Source of the DNA: Petasospora fabianii
Lineage: Eukaryota > Ascomycota > Saccharomycetes > Phaffomycetales > Wickerhamomycetaceae
Direction of reading: 5' to 3'
Length of the DNA stretch: 64,000 bases
NCBI GenBank assembly: GCA_022641835.1
Contig: CP048716.1
Span: 1,612,001 to 1,676,000 of the forward strand
Positions 43,095 through 51,671 of the stretch are shown in pieces. The notes under the pieces were generated by a model. That model saw only the letters and a list, made by a program, of their open reading frames with translations. It did not search any database and was not told the origin of the DNA. Every line of letters begins with the position of its first letter. Position 1 is the stretch's first letter. A program made the position numbers and the translations under genes.

Positions 43095-44141
43095 ATGGCT
43101 GACGTTATGAACCCGCAGCACCACGACTCGAAGGTGAAACTACCGTCTATCAAGGAGCTGTCCATCGGCCTCCAGCAGCCACAGCAGTCCGCCTCCGCCT
43201 CGCCTCCATTACAGCCAAAGCCACAAACAAGTGCCTTCTCACATGATGCTCCGGGGATGGCAGACCCCCGCACCCATGGCCCTCTCCCTCCTGTAGATGG
43301 TCCTCCACTACTTGTCCCACCACACAGAACCTCAGCCTCGGGACCTTCTTCTTTTTCCTCAGAGTCTTCTGTGTCTCGCAACTCGTCTGTCTCGGCGGTG
43401 CCACCATACCAGGCCGTTGTTGTCCCGGTGCAAACCTCGCCAGGTCAACCATACCCAACCACGATACCAGCTCCGCTCCCACACCAGCAGCAACAGCAGC
43501 AACAACCACAACAGCCACAATATGTTCACTTCCCTCCCGAGATGGTTTATGCCGTAACGCCAGGTATGCCACAACAGACTATGGTTCCGCAGGCGCTCCC
43601 TCCTCAACAGCAAATGGTGTATCCTGTTCAGGCCCCACATTCTCACCAACTGCCACCTCAGCCTCTCCATCACCCACATGCCCCACCCCCTCACTCCATC
43701 CTTGAAGTGCACGACTTGCCACTACAGCCTCGCAAGAAGCGCCCTCGTCGCAAAGCCAACGAGATGGTTCGTCTCTATGCATGCAACTATAAGGGCTGTC
43801 GCAACTCCTATGGAACGCTGAATCACCTCAACGCACACATCACTTTCAAGCGTCATGGTCCAAAGCGTAAGCCGGAGGAGTTCAAGGAGATTAGGGAGCT
43901 TTACAAGTTGCAGAAGAACCTTAGTGAGAAGAAGAAAATCGCTGCAGAGTCTGGAAGCTTGAAGACTGAAGAGAGTATCAAGCTCTTAGCAGATTTGAGT
44001 GAAAAACTGATTGATAGTGACAAGGCCGAACTACCAATTTTCCATCAACAGAGAGGATATAATGGATACGGAAGATTTGATCACACAGTGAAGAAGGATG
44101 AGTTGGCTGAAAAGTTGCCAACGATGGCTAAGAAGTCATGA
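43095..44141 (+). CDS. Con7-like C2H2 zinc-finger transcription factor
   Basis: 348 residues. A long Pro/Gln/Ser-rich N-terminal part (with a poly-Gln run near residue 132) leads to a single zinc finger at about 228-256: C-x4-C-x12-H-x5-H within YACNYKGCRNSYGTLNHLNA. It is followed by RHGPKRKPEEFKEIRELYKLQK and a helical tail. This finger plus the KR-PEEFKEIR extension is the signature of Con7, a regulator of conidiation and morphogenesis in filamentous fungi. Yeast relatives have little described function. A basic run RKKRPRRK just before the finger is a likely nuclear signal. It is convergent with BUL1. The biological role here is not known. Confidence 0.8.
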   Translation: MADVMNPQHHDSKVKLPSIKELSIGLQQPQQSASASPPLQPKPQTSAFSHDAPGMADPRTHGPLPPVDGPPLLVPPHRTSASGPSSFSSESSVSRNSSVSAVPPYQAVVVPVQTSPGQPYPTTIPAPLPHQQQQQQQPQQPQYVHFPPEMVYAVTPGMPQQTMVPQALPPQQQMVYPVQAPHSHQLPPQPLHHPHAPPPHSILEVHDLPLQPRKKRPRRKANEMVRLYACNYKGCRNSYGTLNHLNAHITFKRHGPKRKPEEFKEIRELYKLQKNLSEKKKIAAESGSLKTEESIKLLADLSEKLIDSDKAELPIFHQQRGYNGYGRFDHTVKKDELAEKLPTMAKKS

Positions 44142-44816
44142 CGGACATCATGACCACGGATTTGTTTGTCATTCGTTCCAGGGATGATTTTATTTGGTTT
44201 AAAGGACTTTGAGATCTTGGTTTACCCATGCACTGGCTGCGCTATACCCTCGCTTTTGCAGGCGTCTTTGTTTTAAGTACTGTATGATTCAGGAGTCATT
44301 GTGCTCTATGTTTTTTTATTTCTTTGCTCTGCATACTTGGCCTGTTATTTACTCGTGATATTGCATATTAGGTTGTCATACGGGATGTTTGAAGAATGGT
44401 TCATGAGCTGGTAATGATTGAAACAGTCCATGAAGCTTCTCGCACAATGACCCAGCTAGATAATAAAAATACTCTTGCTACTTAGTACGATCTGCTCCCG
44501 TGGTGATGGTGGCGTTATGACGTAATTGTTCCCCGAAATGATAGACATTGACATTTATCCTCTAAACTCTAATTTGAGGGTGAGCAACAAGAACATTCAA
44601 GGCGGTTTGGTGTTCAGAAAACCAGCAATAAGCAGGTGAGCAACAAACTGAGTAATGACCGCCTTATACTCCAACGAACTGTAAAGCCTGGGACCTGTTA
44701 ACTGACTCGAAACTCGTGTAGTGCAAGGCACTTGGTATACCCCATTCAATGCAAAAATAGACGTAAGCTACAAATGGTCTCATCATTAAACACATACATT
44801 AAAGCACTGTTGCGAT
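44142..44816. other. 3' region between Con7-like gene and BUL1
   Basis: 675 bases, convergent. AT-rich with T runs; no gene or RNA recognised. Confidence 0.5.
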
Positions 44817-47189
44817 TTAATCAAACCATCTAAGACGGATAGGAACCCTCACCATAGCGATTTTCTGACTGTTTCTAAACTTGAACTCAGTCTGGATACA
44901 GTAGATTCTTGAAAGCAAACAGGACTGGAAATTTGGTACCAGTGTCTCTCGGATGAGATCATGGAACTCCAAATGAACCTTAACATGTCTGCTCCATGAC
45001 CCATCCTCACCCCTGCTCCAAGTTTGCGAGTTCTTTTCGCTTAGAGTAGTCTTAAAGACAGGATGAACAGAGACATCAGACTTGAGTTCCTTCATGGCTT
45101 TCACATCTTCAAAAATTGACCTGTCAATGTATCTCTCAATGTGCAACTCTCTTGCATCAAACTCAGCCTTGATCTTTGCTAACTCGGCATCGAAATCAGC
45201 AAACTCACGTCTCATCTTCTCAAATTTCTCATTATCACAGATGAAGAAGTCACTCCACATCTTGACTGGGATTGAAGAAGTGGATGAAACGTTACCGACA
45301 ACGAGCTTGCAGACGATCTGACTGATCTCAGGTGGGCTGGTCATTTTCATTGAAGCCATGTCTGATGGCAAGAAGGACAAGTCAAAGTCCAAACTGGTAA
45401 GTTTCTTCTTTTCGTCTGGCGAAAGGGAGTTGTTCATCATTTCGTAGTTGGCCAATCCAAGAGCATTGAGTTCAGAAACATCGTTTGTCTTTCTAAGAAG
45501 TGAAGGGGACACATATGGCAAACCATCCTTCGGAACATGTGTTGTGATGGTGATCCACCCGGCCTCATTGGATGTCAGTGATTTCTTCTTACCAAACAAT
45601 GACTTCGACGCCTGTGGAACGTAGAGATGCTTGATATCGACTCTGGAGATATCGGAATGGCTCTGGTTTCTAAGCGGGAAGGCAAGATCATGTCTTGTAA
45701 CATTCTCACCATGTGCCAATGTCAACTGCTGAAGCTTGATCTCGTTATCCAGCTGGGCAACAGCATCCTCGTTTCCTTCAATACTGAGCATAAGCTTTCT
45801 CTGGGCATTCTTAATACTTCCTTGCACTTGTTGTTTCAAGCGACTGATAGCCTTGTTAGAAGAGAACAACGAAACACCGAAACCGAAGGGAATGAATCTA
45901 ACAGCGTAGTCCTCATCACACATCACAGCAGGCATGGGCTGTCCTGATCTGTCTTTCAGCGTTGGGTGAAACGCGATCAAGCTGGCATTGATTGAGTAGT
46001 TGATCGTCTTGTCATTGGACATGTCCCTCGTTAATATCGGAGATCCACGACGACCCGAGTGACCATACCCAAGGGCATCATTGATCTGTATCTGTGAGTA
46101 TTTACCATTCTTAAAGTAGCGGTTGACTCCAAGCGATGGTGGGAGGAGTGTGTGAAGTTCCTGTCCGTGACGACAGGTGTTATCGAGCAGTTTGTATGGG
46201 ACTTTGAACGTGAAGAACTTCTTGTACTTTGTCTGTGGAGCTAGCGCTCTGTTAGGAGGTAGTCCAAGGTAGCAATCGTCCCAGTCTTTGTCGCCGTATT
46301 TGTACTGGACGTTGCAGGAAGGGGAGATACATCCGAATGACCATGAAGCGTTGAGATCAATCATATGAAGGAAGCGACGGTTGTATAGTTTCTTGGATTC
46401 AGAATCGACAATAGAGACATGTCCTTGTAGTGTAACGTAAAACATGTGGAATGGAATCTCTCGATCTGTAGCATTTTCAATGACGACGTAACCATGGATG
46501 AGATCTCCAGATGTGTATTCTTTCAACATTGATTCCATCTCTTGTTTCTGGCCAATTCGAGGAGCTGACTTTGTCACATTCACTTGGACTGTGAGCTTCG
46601 GAGATACGGCCATTCGTGGAAGCTTATGAACGTTTGTTGGGTCATCTAGACCAATTGATTCACTTGGAATATCTTGGTCACTGATGCTTGAGTAATCAGT
46701 AGAAGCTGTTGCAATTGATGATCGGTGTGAGCTCAGGGTAGCTGCAAGGGACGCTGGCTCTGAGGCATCGGCATCCGTAGAAGAAGTTTGGTCATTGCTT
46801 GTAGAAGAAGTAGCGAGCCTGGCGATGGAAGGAGTGGCCTCCTGAGAGTATTCTGGCGGCTCCTCTGTGGATTGACCTCTGAAATAGCTCGAATCATGGA
46901 CTGCTCTGTGCATCTCGAAGGAAGGCAGCACGTCAAAGTAGACCTCATCGTTCCCATCACCAAAGTCTCTATATTCAGCGTCATCAACAAATCCCGTGTG
47001 CCAGTCTAAAGAGTCCTTGGGCACATTGGCCCTGCGGAGGATCTCTTGTGATACTTGTCGACGTCGGTCCTCTCGAAGGAAAGCAGCAGTGTAGTCAATG
47101 TGGTCGTAGTCTTCAGGATGGGTGTTCTCTTCTGCATTTTCCTGGGGTGTTAACCCGGCTTGCATAGGCACCCTCTTCTCTTCAGTCAT
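44817..47189 (-). CDS. BUL1: BUL1/BUL2-type Rsp5 ubiquitin-ligase adaptor
   Basis: 790 residues. Bul proteins are arrestin-like adaptors that bring the ligase Rsp5 to permeases such as Gap1, driving their ubiquitination and endocytosis. A PPxY motif (PPEY, residues 111-114), the Rsp5 WW-domain ligand, lies in the N-terminal region. The Bul N-terminal arrestin-like domain follows at about 195-480 (SGDLIHGYVVIENATDREIPF, HMIDLNASWSFGC, FTFKVPYKLLDNTCRHG), then the Bul C-terminal domain up to the final RIYCIQTEFKFRNSQ. It is shorter than S. cerevisiae Bul1 (about 976). In S. cerevisiae BUL1 is the neighbour of DSK2; here it is some 42 kb away, so a rearrangement separates them. Confidence 0.9.
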   Translation of the reverse strand: MTEEKRVPMQAGLTPQENAEENTHPEDYDHIDYTAAFLREDRRRQVSQEILRRANVPKDSLDWHTGFVDDAEYRDFGDGNDEVYFDVLPSFEMHRAVHDSSYFRGQSTEEPPEYSQEATPSIARLATSSTSNDQTSSTDADASEPASLAATLSSHRSSIATASTDYSSISDQDIPSESIGLDDPTNVHKLPRMAVSPKLTVQVNVTKSAPRIGQKQEMESMLKEYTSGDLIHGYVVIENATDREIPFHMFYVTLQGHVSIVDSESKKLYNRRFLHMIDLNASWSFGCISPSCNVQYKYGDKDWDDCYLGLPPNRALAPQTKYKKFFTFKVPYKLLDNTCRHGQELHTLLPPSLGVNRYFKNGKYSQIQINDALGYGHSGRRGSPILTRDMSNDKTINYSINASLIAFHPTLKDRSGQPMPAVMCDEDYAVRFIPFGFGVSLFSSNKAISRLKQQVQGSIKNAQRKLMLSIEGNEDAVAQLDNEIKLQQLTLAHGENVTRHDLAFPLRNQSHSDISRVDIKHLYVPQASKSLFGKKKSLTSNEAGWITITTHVPKDGLPYVSPSLLRKTNDVSELNALGLANYEMMNNSLSPDEKKKLTSLDFDLSFLPSDMASMKMTSPPEISQIVCKLVVGNVSSTSSIPVKMWSDFFICDNEKFEKMRREFADFDAELAKIKAEFDARELHIERYIDRSIFEDVKAMKELKSDVSVHPVFKTTLSEKNSQTWSRGEDGSWSRHVKVHLEFHDLIRETLVPNFQSCLLSRIYCIQTEFKFRNSQKIAMVRVPIRLRWFD

Positions 47190-48182
47190 TAAGATATGGG
47201 GAAGTGCAAGATCTAAAGGGCGAGGAATTGAATTAAGACCAGGTTAGAGGGTCAATGGCGTCTTAACGTGGCAGAAATGCCAAAACAAACCAGTGTTTGG
47301 CAATTAAGGACACCCTTTTCTATTTATGTTAGGGTTTTAGCAAAGTGCACGCTAATATATTTTTTGGGGGCGAAATCGGAGCTGATTCGATGACTATTTC
47401 TCCCCGCCGCGTTTAGCCGCTATCCACTGTATAATCAATTTCTACAATTGATCGTACTAATATCTGCACGGGTAGAGTATCCTGTCACCAGACCTTATCG
47501 CTCGATATTTTCAGTTTGTTGAATAACTAAAACAAGGTATCCAGGCAAATACTATCCCTCGTCAAAACAACCAGGCTCACCTAGCCAGGAGTCCCCTGGC
47601 TGGGGCCCCTCATGGCCCCGCGTGTATCCGTGTTGATAATACAACGCTTCTGTGCATGAAAGCGGAGACGTGACTCACACGGCTGACAAATTTGAAGAGC
47701 CACCTGGCAACAGAAGCTCTGGGAAAGCTTAAGAATATTTTTTTTTTTTTTATTACTATTGTTTTTTAGTTATTTTTCGCACTTTTGAGGGCCTGTCAAG
47801 GGCCACTCATAGCTGTACGTTTAGCTTTTATGCCACTGCACTTGCCAAGGGGAAGCGTATGGATCATGGGGCAGGTCTAAGCGTACTTTGTCCATGGCGC
47901 AAATAGATAAGGACCTCAATTGAAGAGTCACCATAAGTTTAATGGAATTGTGAATCATAATCCTTTCTGTACTATCTATGGGAGTAAGGGCTCAATTTGA
48001 GTTACCAATGGACGTTGGTTCAGCATCTTAAATCATCAGCTTCCCGCACTTGTTCTGTCCACACCCGAATCAAGATCAGTTGCCCTTTTCGAGAATAACC
48101 GCTTCATGTTCCATCCACATAATGGCGATGCATCAACCATAGACACGGTCAAATATTGGCACTATCTCTATATAACGACACC
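47190..48182. promoter_or_regulatory. BUL1-DMT divergent intergenic region
   Basis: 993 bases. It contains two perfect 7-base inverted repeats with 5-base loops (47434-47452 and 47583-47601) and a run of 14 T (47738-47751). No gene seen. Confidence 0.5.
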
Positions 48183-49310
48183 ATGTCTTTCTATCATGAC
48201 CATATCGTACCCAATATTGGACTCGTTTTCCTCGTCCTTGCTCAATTCTTCAACTCCATAATGGCAATAACGACCAAACTGTTGGAGACGGATCCATCAT
48301 TCGGAGATGATCCCATACACCCATTCCAAATCCTCTTTGTACGCATGGGTATAACATCAATCGGTTGTTATCTCTACATGAAGTACTATCAGAAGGAAAC
48401 AGACTTTTGGGGGCCTCCAAACATGCGGCTCTGGTGTATTGCTAGAGGATTCGTCGGTTTCACAGGGATCTTTTCGATGTATTACTCCCTCAAGTATCTT
48501 AGTGTTAGTGATAGCACAGTGATTTCATTTCTAGTACCCTCCATGACTGGATTCCTCGCATGGATCCTTTTAAGTGAGGCATGGACCAGTGTTGAGGCAA
48601 GTGGGGCTCTTATATCACTCCTTGGTGTCGTCATGATTGCCAGACCTGCTTTCCTATTCGGTGTTCCAGACTCATCACCAGCAAATGACGGCGCTGAGAC
48701 ATCAGATCCTAAAAAGAGACTCATTGCCACAGTGATTGCCCTCGTGGGTGTCCTCGGGACGAGTGGTGTTTACATTGTGATCCGGTTCATCGGTAAAAGG
48801 GTACATTCACTTATCTTGGTGCAATATTACTCCATTGTGGCTTGCACTATATCTTTTCTTGGACTTATACTCATCCCTGGACTCGGATTCAAGATTCCCC
48901 AAACTTTCAAACAATGGTTTTTCTTTCTATCCATTGGTGTCAGTGGGTTTTGTATGCAGTTTATGATGACAGAAGGTATCCAGCGTGAAAAAGCCTCGAG
49001 GGCATCAATGATGCTCTATACGCAGATGATATATGCTTTGATATGGGAAGTTACTATCTGGCACCACATTCCCGGTGTATGGAGCTGGCTAGGAATGCTC
49101 ACTATCCTTGGTTCAGCCTTTTGGGTAATCAAGAATAAGCCTGTGGAGGAAACCACGTTACAACCTGTGGTGGATGAAGAGAGAGATACAAGGGTTCAAG
49201 ATGAGCTCGATAACTCGAATGAGTTGGATTTGTTGGATGATGTCGAAGCTATTGATATGATTACACTAAACACACAGGGGGGAAATCCAATGACTCAAGG
49301 ACATCATTAG
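48183..49310 (+). CDS. EamA/DMT-family membrane transporter, copy 1
   Basis: 375 residues from the ATG at 48183, with about ten membrane segments in two EamA repeats: drug/metabolite transporter superfamily. It resembles the uncharacterised S. cerevisiae proteins YMR253C and YPL264C (NSIMAITTKLLETDP near the start, GFTGIFSMYYSLKYLSVSDSTVISFLVPSMTGFLAW, GLGFKIPQT). The substrate is unknown. The start is tight: no in-frame ATG lies usefully upstream. A second, very similar gene follows 568 bases downstream on the same strand, so this is a tandem duplicate. The C-terminal tail is acidic and diverges from copy 2. Confidence 0.86.
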   Translation: MSFYHDHIVPNIGLVFLVLAQFFNSIMAITTKLLETDPSFGDDPIHPFQILFVRMGITSIGCYLYMKYYQKETDFWGPPNMRLWCIARGFVGFTGIFSMYYSLKYLSVSDSTVISFLVPSMTGFLAWILLSEAWTSVEASGALISLLGVVMIARPAFLFGVPDSSPANDGAETSDPKKRLIATVIALVGVLGTSGVYIVIRFIGKRVHSLILVQYYSIVACTISFLGLILIPGLGFKIPQTFKQWFFFLSIGVSGFCMQFMMTEGIQREKASRASMMLYTQMIYALIWEVTIWHHIPGVWSWLGMLTILGSAFWVIKNKPVEETTLQPVVDEERDTRVQDELDNSNELDLLDDVEAIDMITLNTQGGNPMTQGHH

Positions 49311-49878
49311 ACTTTAATCAATTAGTTGTGATAGATCTCCCAGTATTTGTCAATGCGCCATTTGATGATACCATCCGGTATAACCTACCTACCAAAAATC
49401 AAAGTAAAGTGGCTCCGAAATCAAAATGTAAGAAAACACAGAAGACTTCATGTTGTATACTGTCAATTCTTGAAAATGCGAAGGATCATATTCTGAAGAA
49501 CCGAGTAATCTTTCGCAGCTTGGCGCGATAACGTCTTCGCAGCAATCCCGATTAGGTATCATCTCTTCGCCACATGGCGAGCATTCTGCGATGCGTGCCT
49601 TGAATGGGCACATCTTCAGACGGCCAACTTTGGAAATTGTAGGGCAGAACAGGCCAAAAATCGATTAATAATAGATCAGTAGCCTTCAGAGCTCAGGAAC
49701 TCCATTCAACAAGGACAGGGGCAATGATACCCCTCGTACTTCAACTTTTCGCGGATGCATCATCGGTCCGCGCCATCTACGTAGCCGGTAGGAAATACCA
49801 CCTTTCTTGAACTTCTGTCCAGCTTTCTTCAAACAGTCCTGCTCATCGCCAGCTCCATCTCCGGATACGCTCAGCCTT
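49311..49878. promoter_or_regulatory. spacer between the two DMT genes
   Basis: 568 bases between tandem copies; the promoter of copy 2 should lie here. No gene and no clear copy of the first gene's upstream sequence was seen. Confidence 0.45.
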
Positions 49879-51096
49879 ATGTCTGCCTTCAGAGATGACC
49901 CCACTCTCTCACCACTGCCCCAAGGCACTCGAGATCTCCATTCATCGTTCAGCTCCGCCTCCCGCATTGATGGCGTCTACCTCCGTATAAAGACCATCTA
50001 TCATGATAAGGTCCTACCCAACATCGGACTTGTGTTCATCGTACTTTCTCAACTTTTGAACTCTATCATGATCATGTCTACTAAATTGCTTGAAACAGAC
50101 CCGGATTTTGACAAGCCTATCCACCCATTGCAGATCTTGTTTGTTCGAATGAGCATCACATTCGGTGGCTGTTATGCATATTTGAAGTACATCAAGCGTG
50201 AAGAAAACATCGCTGGTCCTAAAGAGCTAAGGTGGTTGCTGCTTCTGAGAGGATTGACAGGATTTGTTGGAGTTTTTTGCATGTATTATTCACTTTTGTA
50301 CCTCAGCGTCAGCGATGCTACTGTTATCACCTTCTTAGTCCCATCTGTCACGGGATTCCTGGCCTGGACAATCTTGAGAGAACGTTGGTCACTGATTGAA
50401 GCCGGTGGTGCTGTTATATCCCTTCTTGGTGTTGTTCTTATAGCCAGACCTGCTTTCCTCTTTGGTACACCCTTGTCCAGTGGCAATGGTGCTGAAAGTT
50501 CTGATCCGAAGGAGAGATTGACCGCAACATTCGTGGCGCTCTGTGGAGTCGTTGGTGCCAGCTTGGTGTATATTGTGATCAGGTTCATTGGTAAACGTGT
50601 CCACTCTTTGATCATGGTTGAGTACTTTGCCGCCTTCACTTGCATTGTGTCATTCCTCGGCCTCCTTGTCATTCCTGGCCTAGGCTTTAGAATCCCACAT
50701 ACTGGAAGGCAGTGGTTTTTGTTCCTAACCCTTGGGTTCAGTGGATTCTTTATGCAGTTCCTATTGACAGAAGGTATCCAGCGTGAGAAGGCAGCTCGTG
50801 CCTCCATGATGTTGTACTCGCAGATGGTGTATGCACTCTTCTGGGAGATTACTATTTGGCACCACCTTCCAAGCTTCTGGAGCTGGCTCGGGATCACCAT
50901 CATTTTAGGCTCTGCCTACTATGTCTTGATACACAAACCAAAGGAACCGGTTGCCATTGAACCTCTTGCTGACGTTGAGAGAGCCCCAACTGCAATCTCT
51001 CAGCCATACGGCGATCGCGATTTTGACTATCCAGAGCACAGGTCAGATGATGTAGAGATTGAAGATATGTCAAGCCCATCAAGAACAGTGATTTAG
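49879..51096 (+). CDS. EamA/DMT-family membrane transporter, copy 2
   Basis: 405 residues from the ATG at 49879. Same family and layout as the gene before it, with shared blocks NSIMIMSTKLLETDP, YYSLLYLSVSDATVITFLVPSVTGFLAW, SLVYIVIRFIGKRVHSL and EGIQREKAARASMMLYSQMVYAL. It has a 35-residue polar N-terminal extension (Ser/Pro-rich, MSAFRDDPTLSPLP) that copy 1 lacks, and an acidic C-terminal tail of different sequence. Substitutions are spread over the length, so the duplication is not recent. Function unknown; the family suggests export or uptake of a small metabolite. Confidence 0.86.
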   Translation: MSAFRDDPTLSPLPQGTRDLHSSFSSASRIDGVYLRIKTIYHDKVLPNIGLVFIVLSQLLNSIMIMSTKLLETDPDFDKPIHPLQILFVRMSITFGGCYAYLKYIKREENIAGPKELRWLLLLRGLTGFVGVFCMYYSLLYLSVSDATVITFLVPSVTGFLAWTILRERWSLIEAGGAVISLLGVVLIARPAFLFGTPLSSGNGAESSDPKERLTATFVALCGVVGASLVYIVIRFIGKRVHSLIMVEYFAAFTCIVSFLGLLVIPGLGFRIPHTGRQWFLFLTLGFSGFFMQFLLTEGIQREKAARASMMLYSQMVYALFWEITIWHHLPSFWSWLGITIILGSAYYVLIHKPKEPVAIEPLADVERAPTAISQPYGDRDFDYPEHRSDDVEIEDMSSPSRTVI

Positions 51097-51671
51097 ACCA
51101 ATAGAATACAGGTGAATCTTATAGACCGATGACCTAAACGTAAATGTCTAGGAGTCACGTGCAACTTGCATTGTTACTCGGTGATTACGCAGCTGCCCTG
51201 TCACGTGCCTACAATGTGGAGGCTCGCGAATTCGCGATCTGCGTCAATGGGACTCCACAGGGCACCATCACCACCAGGGTGGTTTCTGCATATTGGACGC
51301 TGTGAGGAGGCTGCCAATTAGTTGAAGAAAAGATCTGCTCGAAAGAATCTGCTCCAGCATCTGACTAACTCCGTCACTGTTAACAACGACACAAACAAGC
51401 GCACTGGACCTTACCTATCCAAGTTACAGTGGAACTATAAAGTACTCATCGCAGGAAGTCCCGCACGTCTCTCATATTTCCTCACACATCCTCCAACTGA
51501 GTGGCTCTTATTAATCCGTTCTGACTCTTGCACCTGTTTTTTTCCGTTGCCTGATTCCTCTCAAAGCACAGACAAACCACACCAAACAAACACTCGAAGC
51601 TTTGAACACTTGACACAAAAGAGCATTAGTACTCACAGATAAGCTCATCCCCTTTACTTCTTAGCTTCACT
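51097..51671. promoter_or_regulatory. ZAP1 upstream region
   Basis: 575 bases. I searched for a full zinc-responsive element (ACCTTnAAGGT), which autoregulates ZAP1 in S. cerevisiae, and found only a half match (ACCTTACCT near 51409). No gene. Confidence 0.4.
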
